Positions 36,926 through 46,125 are shown, counted from the first letter of the stretch. The stretch: DNA of 64,000 nucleotides from Chitinophagaceae bacterium (GCA_947455215.1 CANGNA010000013.1:1-64000), one strand, 5' to 3'. Translations and numbers: made by a program. Notes: generated from the sequence alone by a model not told the origin.

Positions 36926-37912
36926 ATGACAGAGAAATTCAAGAAGATCGACAGACAATTCATCCTATCAGACAGCTCGGTAAATGTATATGGTTTCCGC
37001 CTGCTCACCTCGGGCTACCAGCTGGATGCCTATGGCAAAAACCCTATAGGCTACTATATGCACCAACGCGAAAGCGGCATTGCACTGAAGTGGGACAATC
37101 TGCGTGTAGAAGGCGATACTATAGTAGGTACACCGGTCATAAACCTGAGCAATGCACGCGGCGAGCAAACCTGCGCCGAGGTGGAGAACGGCTTTCTTAA
37201 TGCAGCATCGGTAGGTCATATAGTAGTGCTGGAATACAGCACCGAGCCTGAGCTGATGTTGCCGGGGCAAACAGGCCCTACCATCACCAAATGGTATAAC
37301 AAGGAATGTAGCCTGGTGGATATTCCCGGCAACAGCAATTCGCTCTCCACCTTATACGATGCACAGGAGAACCAGATCAACCTGGTAGATATAGGTGTAG
37401 CCATGCCAACGCTCGACCTGATGCCTAATGTATTGGGCGACATAAAGCAGGCGCTGCAACTGAATGCCGAAGATGACATGCCGGCGGTACTGACCACTAT
37501 CCGCGACCTGCGGGCGAAGACAGAACTGCTGGCCGCGGAGCACACCACGCTGCAGCAAAGCAACACCCGGTTGCAGCAACAATTGGAAGGCTTGCAGCAG
37601 GCAACCGCCAGGACGGAGATCACACTAATGCTGGACCGTGCCATAGAAGACAAAAAGATAACCATAGCGCTGCGCAACAGGCTGGCAGCAGACTATGCAG
37701 ATAATGCTTGTGCCCTGAAGGAACTGCTTGCTGCAATGCCCGCGTACCGGTCGGTAAGCGAAATGCTGCAACAGGCGCAAGACAATGCACAACTGCTGTG
37801 GACATGGGATGACTATGAACATAACGACCCCACAGGTAATAAACTGAAAGAGCTGCGCGCCAACGATCCGATCCGCTACAAAGCACTCTTCGACGCCAAA
37901 TTCGCGGCCTAA
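36926..37912 (+). CDS. Prohead protease fused to scaffold
   Basis: A 328-residue protein. The first 150 residues or so fit the S78-like prohead protease fold: His46 in GYYMHQRESGIAL, VEGDTIVGTPVI, and Ser129 in WYNKECSLVDIPGNSNSL, which matches the family's ESLVxxPAN-type motif. From about residue 160 there is a Gln/Leu-rich coiled coil and a helical C-terminus, as in Mu-like protease-scaffold proteins. It processes the capsid during head assembly. First gene of the plus operon. Confidence 0.8.
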   Translation: MTEKFKKIDRQFILSDSSVNVYGFRLLTSGYQLDAYGKNPIGYYMHQRESGIALKWDNLRVEGDTIVGTPVINLSNARGEQTCAEVENGFLNAASVGHIVVLEYSTEPELMLPGQTGPTITKWYNKECSLVDIPGNSNSLSTLYDAQENQINLVDIGVAMPTLDLMPNVLGDIKQALQLNAEDDMPAVLTTIRDLRAKTELLAAEHTTLQQSNTRLQQQLEGLQQATARTEITLMLDRAIEDKKITIALRNRLAADYADNACALKELLAAMPAYRSVSEMLQQAQDNAQLLWTWDDYEHNDPTGNKLKELRANDPIRYKALFDAKFAA

Positions 37913-37989
37913 CAATACTGCTATATCCATAGCTTACGGGGGTAGCCGGCGGGTTTTTCTCCTTCCTTTCTTTGCTTGTTCATGTGGTT

Positions 37990-38008
37990 AAAAACGGCCC
38001 CCGTTTTT
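37990..38008 (+). terminator. Hairpin between scaffold and capsid genes
   Basis: AAAAACGG (37990-37997), loop CCC, CCGTTTTT (38001-38008), inside the only large gap (148 bases) of the plus operon. It could attenuate transcription, protect the capsid mRNA 5' end or slow decay; the T-run is part of the stem. Confidence 0.4.
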
Positions 38009-38060
38009 ACCGCCGTACCCTTCTTTTCCTTAAGTTTTTTCACCATAAACAATCATATAC

Positions 38061-38975
38061 ATGGCAATTCAAAAAGAGATCTGGCAAGATCACGTAGAGG
38101 GCAACCTCTTTAAAAACAACGAATTCTTACTGGCATCAGTGGATGCAGGACAGTTCGTATTACAAGGTAAGGTAGTACACATACCGCAGGCAGGCGTGTT
38201 ACCATCGGTGGTCAAGAACAGGTCGTCGCTGCCCGCAACGGTGGTAACCCGCACCGACTCCGACATCACGTATTCGCTGGATGAGTACACCTCTGATCCT
38301 ATACTGATACCGCATGCCGAGACGCTGGAGCTGAGCTACAACAAGCGCGAAAGTGTATTATCTGAACACGAAGCATCACTGCGCCAGACAATAGCCGACA
38401 ACATCCTGGTATCGTGGGCGCCCACAGTAGCCGGCAATATCATCCGCACCACCGGCGATGCCGTAACAGCCCACCTGGACAGCGCTACAGGCAACAGGAA
38501 GAAGCTGATGCCTAACGACCTGAAAGCAGCACAACTGATGCTGAACAAGCAGAACGTGCCTATGGAAGGCCGCCATGCGTTGCTGAGTGCAGATATGTTC
38601 CAGCAGCTTACAGATACACTGAGTGTAACTGAGTACAGGGACTTCAGTATGGCCTATAACATCAAGGATGGTATACTGGGCAGGCTCTATGGTTTCAACA
38701 TCATGATGCGTAGCGCGGTAGTGAGTTATACCAACGACACCACCCCTGCCATCAAGGCTTATGGTGCTGCTGCCGCCGCTGATGACAACGACGCGATACT
38801 GTGCTGGCAGAGCGATTGCCTGGAGCGCGCGGTAGGCGCGGTGAAGTTTTTCGAGCGCATAGACGACCCTACTTACTATGGCAATGTGTACAGCCTGAGT
38901 GTGCGTATGGGTGGCCGCAAGCGCCGTGCCGACAGTAAGGGCATAGTAGCCATAGTGCAAGGCGCGGCTGCATAG
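38061..38975 (+). CDS. Major capsid protein
   Basis: A 304-residue protein. It follows the protease/scaffold gene, the standard place for the coat protein. The sequence has the features of HK97-fold coat proteins: an N-terminal helix region, an extended loop near residues 70-90 (SDITYSLDEYTSDPILIP), a helical spine (NDLKAAQLMLNKQNVPMEGRHALLSADMFQQL), and a late beta part (GNVYSLSVRMGGRKRR). The fold call is from position and pattern. Intact, with no sign of decay. Confidence 0.75.
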   Translation: MAIQKEIWQDHVEGNLFKNNEFLLASVDAGQFVLQGKVVHIPQAGVLPSVVKNRSSLPATVVTRTDSDITYSLDEYTSDPILIPHAETLELSYNKRESVLSEHEASLRQTIADNILVSWAPTVAGNIIRTTGDAVTAHLDSATGNRKKLMPNDLKAAQLMLNKQNVPMEGRHALLSADMFQQLTDTLSVTEYRDFSMAYNIKDGILGRLYGFNIMMRSAVVSYTNDTTPAIKAYGAAAAADDNDAILCWQSDCLERAVGAVKFFERIDDPTYYGNVYSLSVRMGGRKRRADSKGIVAIVQGAAA

Positions 38976-39021
38976 TATTGCCTCCCCTACCTTATCCTAT
39001 CACTTTGAAAACAACAATACA

Positions 39022-39297
39022 ATGCTGGCAGAAATAAAAGCCTGGATATTGATAGCGGTGGCCGGTGTAATGGCAACCATATTAGGCTATATCATAAAAA
39101 TGGTGACGGCACAGGTCATCCGCCGTCTCGACGACATAGTGCAGGAGCTGAAACAACTGACACATACCACCACTATACAGAATGAGCAGATAAAGGGCCT
39201 GCAGGAGCAGGAAGCCATTACCCGCCGCCGCATCTATAAACTCGGCCTGCGCATACGCAATGTAGAGTTCAAAATACTGCAAAACGACAATCAATAA
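39022..39297 (+). CDS. Single-pass membrane protein, holin or spanin candidate
   Basis: A 91-residue protein with one membrane helix (about 7-29) followed by a basic coiled coil to the end (RRLDDIVQELKQL, RRRIYKLGLRIRNVEFK). Position just before the endolysin block and topology resemble small phage lysis proteins. The endolysin has no signal peptide and needs such a partner. No family recognised. Confidence 0.45.
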   Translation: MLAEIKAWILIAVAGVMATILGYIIKMVTAQVIRRLDDIVQELKQLTHTTTIQNEQIKGLQEQEAITRRRIYKLGLRIRNVEFKILQNDNQ

Positions 39298-39323
39298 ACG
39301 ATCACCCTAAAAACAACATCAAC

Positions 39324-39758
39324 ATGTTCTGTTCAAAGATCAACACGAAGATCAGGCAATTGCTGCGCCAGTTCGACAGCCTGCTTGAAAACAATATCGA
39401 CACCGCTCTGCAGATCACCACGCAGCTAAAGGCGCTCCTGTCCTCATCTGTAGCCGACCTGCTTACCGCAGTGATACCTGGCAACATCGATGATATCATC
39501 CGCAAGCAGCTTGTCTATTCGCTGGATAAAGCAATAGAAGCACTGGCAATAGCCAACACCTGTAAGGACTTTAAAAACATCAACGACAAGCTGAAGTGCT
39601 TCGCCATGCAATTGTCGCTGAAGGAGCCGCACCTGCAGGATGCTATACTGCAAAAGCTGGCCAGTCTGCTGGCGGGAGAACTGGATGGTAAACGCCTGAA
39701 ACAAAGCATCTACGACCTGTATACACAGGCCAAATACACCACCGCTAAAGACATCTAA
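39324..39758 (+). CDS. Helical protein of unknown function in the phage operon
   Basis: A 144-residue, nearly all-helical protein without signal peptide or membrane segment (KIRQLLRQFDSLLENNIDTAL, KLKCFAMQLSLKEPHLQDAILQKL). It lies between the holin candidate and the endolysin, 5 bases before the latter. I recognise no family. The layout suggests a particle or lysis-timing protein, but nothing in the sequence proves it. Confidence 0.5.
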   Translation: MFCSKINTKIRQLLRQFDSLLENNIDTALQITTQLKALLSSSVADLLTAVIPGNIDDIIRKQLVYSLDKAIEALAIANTCKDFKNINDKLKCFAMQLSLKEPHLQDAILQKLASLLAGELDGKRLKQSIYDLYTQAKYTTAKDI

Positions 39759-39762
39759 ACAC

Positions 39763-40281
39763 ATGGCTATACAAGAAACGACACCGCTAAGGCTGCGGGC
39801 GCTGGAGGTTGCCATTACACAACTGGGCCAGCAGGAAGAGCCTGCAGGTAGCAATCGTGGCCCCATGGTAGATAAGTACCTGCGATCGGCAGGGCTAAAC
39901 CCCGGGTATGCCTGGTGCCAGGCATTTGTATACTGGTGTTATGCTACTGCCGCAGCGGCCACAGGCACAAAATGCCCGGTGATAAGAACGGCAGGCGTAC
40001 GGGATTGCTGGAACAAAACCCCGCTATCGCAGCGGTTGTCACGTAAAGAAGCCGTCAGAGATACCACGACCATCAAACCGGGCTACCAGTTCATTATGCT
40101 GTTTGCCGGCGGCCTCGGCCATACAGGCATAGTGGAGCGTGTAGAAGGCACTTATATCCATACCATAGAAGGCAACAGCAATAACACCGGAAGCCGGGAA
40201 GGTACCGCCGTTGTGCGCCGTATTAGAACAATAACAGATCCGGCATTGCAGGGGTTCATTATGTACGATAGCGGGCTGTAA
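39763..40281 (+). CDS. Endolysin, CHAP/NlpC-like cysteine peptidase
   Basis: A 172-residue single-domain protein. The catalytic Cys52 lies in YAWCQAFVYWCY, His120 in GGLGHTGIVE, and Glu136/Asn138 in IEGNSN, the CHAP-type triad. It should cut peptidoglycan peptide cross-links. There is no signal peptide and no cell-wall-binding domain, so a membrane partner (39022 or 28557) would release it. Its presence means the cluster can in principle lyse cells. Confidence 0.85.
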   Translation: MAIQETTPLRLRALEVAITQLGQQEEPAGSNRGPMVDKYLRSAGLNPGYAWCQAFVYWCYATAAAATGTKCPVIRTAGVRDCWNKTPLSQRLSRKEAVRDTTTIKPGYQFIMLFAGGLGHTGIVERVEGTYIHTIEGNSNNTGSREGTAVVRRIRTITDPALQGFIMYDSGL

Positions 40282-40322
40282 CCGCAATAATTTTTGATCA
40301 CAACAAAACAAAAACAAGAACA

Positions 40323-41507
40323 ATGGGTTCAGTAAATATAACATTGACCAATGGCGCACTGGGGGCCACGCTGCAAACCAGCGATGGGGTAGCAGGGCTG
40401 GTGGTTACAGGTACTAACGTATCCGGCGGGCTACAGAATGGTATACCCGTACTACTGACAGGGCTGGCGAGTCTTGCAGAGCATGGTGTGGACGCATCGA
40501 ACAATGCATTCGTATACAAGCAGGTGCAGGAATTTTATACCGAAGCAGGAGAAGGTGCGGAGCTATACCTGATGATGGCCAAGCCGGAGCTGAATGTAGC
40601 TGCACTATCAGAATTTACCACAGAGACTGGCGTAGTGAAATTACTCAACTATGCACAAGGCAGAATAAAGCTACTGGGCGTAGTGACCAATGATGAAGCT
40701 GTGGCCACAGCAACAGGCAGCCCTATAGACAACAGCCATGGAATAAACGACGATGTGTATACGGCGATCACCAATATGCAAACAGTAGCCGATGCTTACT
40801 TCGCAACACACAGCCCGTTTCGCGCCATAATAGGCGGCACATCTTACAACAATGATGCAGGTACCCTGACCAATGTGAGCACCGGCGCTGTGTGCAACAG
40901 CACTGCAGTCCTTATCGGCGACACGGTAACCGGCAATGGCGCATGTGTGGGTCTGATGCTGGGCCGCCTTTCCGTAATACCTACTATGCGAAAGGTGAGC
41001 AGGGTGCGAACAGGCCCTATGAAAAATACCGCCGCATGGATAGGCAGCGCAGCCGTAGGCGCTTCTGGCGGCGAAATTGCAGCTATAGCGCGCAGGGGTT
41101 ACATTACCTGGTGCACCTACCCCAATGTGTCCGGCTTCTTCTTCTCCGGCGATGATACCTGCAGCAGTACTACCGATGATTATCATTTCTTGTCTCGCGG
41201 CAGGGTGATAGACAAAGCGCACATACTGGCGTATACCACCTTTGTGCAGGAGGTAGATGACGAAGTGCCTGTAAATGCCGATGGCACGCTCGATGCCGGC
41301 TTCTGCAAATGGCTGAGCCAGCAGATAGTGAACCAGGTGAACAATGCTATGACCATCAACAAGGAGATAAGCAGTGTGAGCTGCTTTATAGATCCGGCAC
41401 AGAATATACTCAGCACAAACAAGCTGCGCGTGATACTGCGTATAGTACCTGTGGGTTACGCAACCGATATAGAGATCAGCCTTGGCTTCACTAACCCGGC
41501 ATTATAA
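40323..41507 (+). CDS. Contractile tail sheath protein (DUF2586 type)
   Basis: A 394-residue protein of the sheath type found in Bacteroidota Mu-like phages (DUF2586). It starts SVNITLTNGALGATLQTSDGVAGLVVTG. The central part has GAAWIGS-type and GYITWCTYPNVSGFFFSGDDTC segments. The C-terminal subtilisin-like sheath core has VNQVNNAMTINKEISSVSCF. It shows the tail is contractile. The tube gene follows after 34 bases, as in other myoviruses. Confidence 0.8.
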   Translation: MGSVNITLTNGALGATLQTSDGVAGLVVTGTNVSGGLQNGIPVLLTGLASLAEHGVDASNNAFVYKQVQEFYTEAGEGAELYLMMAKPELNVAALSEFTTETGVVKLLNYAQGRIKLLGVVTNDEAVATATGSPIDNSHGINDDVYTAITNMQTVADAYFATHSPFRAIIGGTSYNNDAGTLTNVSTGAVCNSTAVLIGDTVTGNGACVGLMLGRLSVIPTMRKVSRVRTGPMKNTAAWIGSAAVGASGGEIAAIARRGYITWCTYPNVSGFFFSGDDTCSSTTDDYHFLSRGRVIDKAHILAYTTFVQEVDDEVPVNADGTLDAGFCKWLSQQIVNQVNNAMTINKEISSVSCFIDPAQNILSTNKLRVILRIVPVGYATDIEISLGFTNPAL

Positions 41508-41541
41508 ATTCTAAACAATACCAAACCATAAAACGATCAAC

Positions 41542-41967
41542 ATGGCAGGAATAACATTTTTCGACAGTAAAGAATGCGAATGGGCAGATATGTCTATCCT
41601 CTTCGCAGGCACGCCGCTGGTAAAGGTGCGCGGCCTTAAATACAAGGCCTCTAAGAGCAAACAACACCTGCATGGTGCAGGCGACGAGCCGATAAGCATA
41701 CAAAGCGGCAACCGCACATACGAAGGGCAGATAAAAGTACTGAAAGGTGCCCTGGACAATATGAATGATGCGGCCCAGGCAGCCGGTGGCAACGATATCT
41801 TGGATATGGACTTCGACATAGTAGTTACCTATAAGCCTGCTCCGGGCCGCCCGCTACAAACAGACACACTATTGGGTGTGCAGGTGAAAGATTTCGAAAA
41901 AGGCTGGGAACAGGGCGCCAAGAACATGGATATCACACTGCCCATCATTTTTATGAGCCTTAAGTAA
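41542..41967 (+). CDS. Tail tube protein
   Basis: A 141-residue protein directly after the sheath gene. It has the beta-rich tube pattern (CEWADMSILFAGTPLVKVRGLKYK, then GNRTYEGQIKVLKGALDNM, and a terminal NMDITLPIIFMSLK strand). Assignment rests on place, size and strand pattern. Confidence 0.75.
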   Translation: MAGITFFDSKECEWADMSILFAGTPLVKVRGLKYKASKSKQHLHGAGDEPISIQSGNRTYEGQIKVLKGALDNMNDAAQAAGGNDILDMDFDIVVTYKPAPGRPLQTDTLLGVQVKDFEKGWEQGAKNMDITLPIIFMSLK

Positions 41968-41992
41968 AACAACAACAATAAACTAAAGCAAC

Positions 41993-42337
41993 ATGCAAAC
42001 AATACTAACAACAACGATCGAACAACCTACCGGATTGACGGGAATGGCATCTGAAGCACAAATAGCCGAATGGAAAGCAAAACACAAGTATGGCATTTAC
42101 GCACTGGAAGTGGATGGGCATATAGCCTATTTCAAAAACCCCGACCGTAACGAGCTGAACTGCGCTATGAGCAAGGCCGACAGGGATAAGGCACTGAATG
42201 TCTTTGAAGAGCTGGCTACGCTGACGTTCATTGGTGGCAGCGAGGCTGTACTGAAAGATGACCAGATGTTCATCGGCATCAGCCAGGAACTGAAAGTAAA
42301 ACTGGAAGGCAAAAAAGCTAAACTGGTAAACTTATAG
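41993..42337 (+). CDS. Tail assembly chaperone, upstream frame (gpG-like)
   Basis: A 114-residue helical protein between tube and tape measure, the position of gpG. It ends EGKKAKLVNL just before a stop at 42335. A coherent frame continues in -1 and ends at 42507, giving a longer gpGT-like product if ribosomes shift. The -1 frame has a stop at 42319, so the shift must occur between 42322 and 42337; the preceding A6 (42311-42316) is too early. The slip site is not canonical. Confidence 0.7.
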   Translation: MQTILTTTIEQPTGLTGMASEAQIAEWKAKHKYGIYALEVDGHIAYFKNPDRNELNCAMSKADRDKALNVFEELATLTFIGGSEAVLKDDQMFIGISQELKVKLEGKKAKLVNL

Positions 42338-42507
42338 AGGAGTCGCGTGGTGGCCCGGAACACGACTCCTTCGGATATCTTGAAACATTGCTTGAATACC
42401 ACCTGCCGGGCCTCGACCACAGGTTGCTGAGTGATGAAGCCTTTGCACAAAAGATCGCACACCTGCACTACATACACAACCGATCTGCCCCGCCCCTTAT
42501 TGAATAG
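42322..42507 (+). CDS. Downstream frame of the tail chaperone (gpT-like)
   Basis: An open frame in -1 relative to the upstream gene, about 61 residues. Composition is coding-like and helical (GYLETLLEYHLPGLDHRLL, DEAFAQKIAHLHYIHN). It has no ATG start near its beginning. The arrangement is the known programmed-frameshift pair of long-tailed phages. The fused product would be about 170 residues. Confidence 0.65.
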   Translation, partial: TGKLIEESRGGPEHDSFGYLETLLEYHLPGLDHRLLSDEAFAQKIAHLHYIHNRSAPPLIE

Positions 42508-42544
42508 CTATACGTACACCAGCCCCTGTAAACCCTTATCTGAT

Positions 42545-43903
42545 ATGATGACCCTTTTAAATAGCCCGCTCCTTGAATATGCGAGCACCATTGTGGCAAC
42601 TGACAACACTATCCTTGGCAATACACAGGCACTGGCAGAGCTGACAAATAAAGTAATGCAATTGTCGGGCACAATAGAAGGCGTTGCAATGCCCGCTAAA
42701 CCAATTGGCCCGGCGACGATCAACTACAACAGCGCCGTTAATAAAGACGAGGACTTGTCGAAGATCATTGGCTCTCTATTAAAAAGCGGGGGCGATGGCG
42801 GATTCGATGCCAAAGGTGAAAGTTTGAAAAGGTTGTCTGCAACGATCAGCGCTTTTGGAGCAATGAGCGATGCCATAGATGTTGCAAAAACAAGTAAGGG
42901 CATAGAAGCTATTGCTGATATTGCCAAAGCGGTTGCAGGATTTTCAGCATTGGCTAAAGAGGTAGGTGTATCAGCAGCTGCTATAGGTGTTGGATTGAAA
43001 AGCGTTTGGGACTATTCCAGGGCAGAAGTCGAATCGCACAAATTTCACCCGGACACAACAACGTTCATGGCACCGGCAGCAATTGCGGGCAATCCTCAAT
43101 TGTGGGCAATTACAGACAATGCCGCGTACACAAAGCAACTGGCGGAATGGACCAGGCAAAAACCAGCTGACCAGGTAAACAGTGAAGTAGAGCTATACGT
43201 GCAGAAATTTTTGAAGGCTGGTGGTGAATTACATTTCAGCGAGCGACTGGCCATTAATGACCAGGCATATATACCTGCCATAGTAGCGGCCATGAAGAGA
43301 AATCAAATTACACCTGGCCACCCGATCAAGGATATCCTCTTTGATACGCCGCAGCAGCTGCGTGATTTCCAGGCGAATGTAGACCCATTGCATGAGATCA
43401 AAACAAGGCTAAGGCCAATGCAGATTGTTCCTTTAGATAATGCGTATGGATCAAAAAATGCTGGCACCGGGCTTGGCTACGTGAAACAGGAAGAGTTTCC
43501 GCGGTTTGATTGGATGAACAGTGCGCACCGAATAGAGGCCCAGCTGAACAGTGCGGTAGAAAAGGGACTGCAAGGGTATAGACTTTATGGCCCAACCTAT
43601 GTAGGCAATTATGTACAGTCGCTGTCGACCATGTTTGGTAGTATGCCCGAAACTCAGGGTGCAGTAAAAGAAGCGCAGGCGAGGCTTACAAGAGGTTTCA
43701 GTCAGATAGACAGGGAGAAGGCTGCAAAGCAAACCGGAGACCGGAGTGAAACAACGAGCACTACAAAGACCATCAACTTCAACCGTGCACTTATCGAGCA
43801 CTTCACCATCAATGTAAAGGATGCACGCGACGGCATCAACGATTTCAAGAGAAAGGTAGAGGAGGCATTGGTGGAAATATTGAACAGTATAAACGCAAAG
43901 TAA
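42545..43903 (+). CDS. Tail tape measure protein (short)
   Basis: Start set at 42545 (MMTLLNSPLLEY), because the frame upstream to 42431 overlaps the chaperone extension. 452 residues. The central part is Ala/Gly-rich and hydrophobic (SKGIEAIADIAKAVAGFSALAKEVGVSAAAIGVGL), as in tape measures; the rest is helical with charged C-terminal repeats. At roughly 0.15 nm per residue the tail would be about 65-70 nm, short for a myovirus. The region is more AT-rich than its neighbours. Confidence 0.6.
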   Translation: MMTLLNSPLLEYASTIVATDNTILGNTQALAELTNKVMQLSGTIEGVAMPAKPIGPATINYNSAVNKDEDLSKIIGSLLKSGGDGGFDAKGESLKRLSATISAFGAMSDAIDVAKTSKGIEAIADIAKAVAGFSALAKEVGVSAAAIGVGLKSVWDYSRAEVESHKFHPDTTTFMAPAAIAGNPQLWAITDNAAYTKQLAEWTRQKPADQVNSEVELYVQKFLKAGGELHFSERLAINDQAYIPAIVAAMKRNQITPGHPIKDILFDTPQQLRDFQANVDPLHEIKTRLRPMQIVPLDNAYGSKNAGTGLGYVKQEEFPRFDWMNSAHRIEAQLNSAVEKGLQGYRLYGPTYVGNYVQSLSTMFGSMPETQGAVKEAQARLTRGFSQIDREKAAKQTGDRSETTSTTKTINFNRALIEHFTINVKDARDGINDFKRKVEEALVEILNSINAK

Positions 43904-43904
43904 C

Positions 43905-44540
43905 ATGGCAGAATTATCTTTTAACCTCGCTGATCTTTTCGAAGAGGCCTACGGATATCGCTCGGCAGCATTCGATATGCAGTTTGACCCGGTAGCCGGC
44001 GACAGTGGCTTGCCTGGAACGCGCACTGAACAAGGCGCATTGGGATCTCCATACTACAGCCACGATGGGCTGTCTAAAGAATATTACATGCCGGTAACCA
44101 TCAGCTATGAGCGGTCGGCGGGAAATGAAGGATCGGCAGGTACCGGCACTACAGACTGGGATTTGCCACACCCTGTGATAGCGATCAACAGTCGCAAGAC
44201 CATTGTGGAGACTGCACTTACCGAGCGCAGAGGCACGGTGAAAGAGCTCATCAATGTGCAGGATTACGACATCGTCATCAAGGGATTTATCATCAATGCT
44301 ACACACGAGTTTCCTGAGCAGATGGTAACCAGGCTGCGCACAATATATGAGCAGAACGAACCCCTCTCTATCAAGTGTCCGCTCACAGATATCTTCCTGG
44401 TGCGCCCCGACCGTAAGGGTAGTGATAAAGTGGTGATCAAAGAATTGAAATTCCCTGCTGTCACAGGCATAAAGAATGTGCGGCCGTATGAACTGCACCT
44501 GGTGAGTGATGAACCTTTTAACCTTGTATCTTTCAGCTGA
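43905..44540 (+). CDS. Baseplate-proximal tail protein (DUF6046-like)
   Basis: A 211-residue beta-rich protein after the tape measure. The pattern (PVTISYERSAGNEG, INVQDYDIVIKGFIINATHEFPE, NEPLSIKCPLTDIFLV) fits DUF6046-type proteins found next to tape measures in Bacteroidota phages, which may play the LysM-like tail-hub role. Its stop codon overlaps the next start by one base. Confidence 0.55.
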   Translation: MAELSFNLADLFEEAYGYRSAAFDMQFDPVAGDSGLPGTRTEQGALGSPYYSHDGLSKEYYMPVTISYERSAGNEGSAGTGTTDWDLPHPVIAINSRKTIVETALTERRGTVKELINVQDYDIVIKGFIINATHEFPEQMVTRLRTIYEQNEPLSIKCPLTDIFLVRPDRKGSDKVVIKELKFPAVTGIKNVRPYELHLVSDEPFNLVSFS

Positions 44541-45559
44541 TGTTTGTTTTGAATAGTGATATAACGATCGGCAAGTTCCGGTTTAGTGGTGTGCATGATG
44601 TGCGCATAACAATGGGTATGCACAGCATTGTTTGTATGGCCTATATCCAATTGCCGGCTGTGTCGCGCATCATTAAGAATGGCAAAGCTGTTGATGGCAG
44701 TGTTGTGACAGCAGATCAATTCACAGAGGGTGATGCGGTAACTGTAAAGCTGGGCTATAATGGCGACCTGCGAACCGAGTTCATGGGATATGTAAAACAC
44801 ACCGACCTGAACAAACCGCTGACCATCATCTGCGAAGGCGGTAGTTGGCTGATGCGTAGAAATAAGATCAACCTGTCTGAGCGTTCCATATCTGTGAAAC
44901 AGCTTTTGCAGAAAGCAGTAGCAGGTACTGGACTGAATGTAGTGTGCGATATAGATGTGCTGCTCAACAACGTACAGTTGAACGGAACAGGTGTTGATAT
45001 GATCAATGCGATACACCAGTATACAGATCATTCACTGACCATCTTTTTCAGCAAGCCAGATACACTGTATTGCGGTAATCTCCGCACCAAAGCGTCGGGT
45101 AATAATGATGTGTTACAACTGGGTAAAGTGCAATACAGGAGCGGCTTCAATATTTTCTCCAACAACAACCTGAAGCGACGCACCACCAACGATGATCCTG
45201 TAGCCATTACGTATAGCAAGAAGGAAGACTCCGGCAACATTATTACGGCAACATCTGCAGCATTTAAAAATGCAGTAAGGAAACACAGTAAGTTGCTGAA
45301 CCAGGTAAAAGAAGCGGCCACACTAAAGCTGCTGGCAGAAGAAAAGGCATACAAGGACAATTACCAGGGCTTTGAAGGGAGTGTGCAAACATTCCTGGTG
45401 CCATACGTGCAACCGGGGTACCTGGCATCGCTTACCGATAACACGCTTAAGCTAAAAGAGCAAACATACCTGGCAGAAGCAGTAACCACGCACTTTGGTG
45501 TGCATGGCGCGAGAAGAACCGTAGACCTGGGACCATTGATGGGCTTTGCAAACCAATAA
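44540..45559 (+). CDS. Baseplate hub protein (gpD/gp44-like)
   Basis: A 339-residue protein with the hub layout: an N-terminal strand-rich part (FRFSGVHDVRITMG), a DAVTVKLGYNGDLRTEFMGYVKHTD segment, and a helical SVKQLLQKAVAGTGLNV domain as in late-control gpD/Mu gp44 proteins. It probably forms the trimeric hub below the tube. Confidence 0.65.
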   Translation: MFVLNSDITIGKFRFSGVHDVRITMGMHSIVCMAYIQLPAVSRIIKNGKAVDGSVVTADQFTEGDAVTVKLGYNGDLRTEFMGYVKHTDLNKPLTIICEGGSWLMRRNKINLSERSISVKQLLQKAVAGTGLNVVCDIDVLLNNVQLNGTGVDMINAIHQYTDHSLTIFFSKPDTLYCGNLRTKASGNNDVLQLGKVQYRSGFNIFSNNNLKRRTTNDDPVAITYSKKEDSGNIITATSAAFKNAVRKHSKLLNQVKEAATLKLLAEEKAYKDNYQGFEGSVQTFLVPYVQPGYLASLTDNTLKLKEQTYLAEAVTTHFGVHGARRTVDLGPLMGFANQ

Positions 45560-45563
45560 CCTT

Positions 45564-46109
45564 ATGAATAAGAACACAGCTAAGATAAGCGCCGGTATAC
45601 GTGCGCTACATCATCAACAACAGGAGATCATCAGCGGCAAAGTGGTGAGTATCGACACAGGTAGTGCAACGATGACCATACGTCCTACCGGCGACGGTGA
45701 GCCGATAAAGAATGTACGGCTATCGCCGGTAGGTAGGAGTAGTGATGGATGTATCCTGTTCCCTGAATCGAATAGTGATGTGGTGATAGCTAGCATAGAT
45801 GGCCCCGGAGAATGGATACTGTTGAAGGCTGATAAGATCACCAAGGCAACTATAAAGATCGGATCAGTGAATTGCGAAGTGACCGATAGCGTCATTACGC
45901 TGAAGAACGGTAGCGTTTTACTGGAGGTGGGCAATGCACAATTCAAACTGAACACACCATCGGAAACACTGTTCGATATACTGAATGATTTGATCTCTTA
46001 TATATCTGCGCTTACTGTATCAACAAGCACAGGTCCCAGTGGTGTGCCGCTGAACATATCAGACTTTATAACGCTCAGCACCCGGCTAAGCAATTTATTA
46101 ACGCATTAA
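45564..46109 (+). CDS. Baseplate spike protein (gpV/Mu gp45-like)
   Basis: Start at 45564 (MNKNTAKISAGIR), just after the hub stop; an overlapping start at 45546 is less likely. 181 residues. The N-terminal OB-like domain (GKVVSIDTGSATMTIRPTGDGEPIKNVRLSP) is followed by alternating beta strands (KATIKIGSVNCEVTDSVITLKNGSVLLEVGNAQFKL) of a short spike. It should pierce the outer membrane on contraction. Confidence 0.65.
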   Translation: MNKNTAKISAGIRALHHQQQEIISGKVVSIDTGSATMTIRPTGDGEPIKNVRLSPVGRSSDGCILFPESNSDVVIASIDGPGEWILLKADKITKATIKIGSVNCEVTDSVITLKNGSVLLEVGNAQFKLNTPSETLFDILNDLISYISALTVSTSTGPSGVPLNISDFITLSTRLSNLLTH

Positions 46110-46125
46110 ACCTAACACCAAACAG

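Noticed and set aside
42311..42316. A6 run as the frameshift site of the tail chaperone
   Set aside because: A stop in the -1 frame at 42319 would end the product before the downstream frame.
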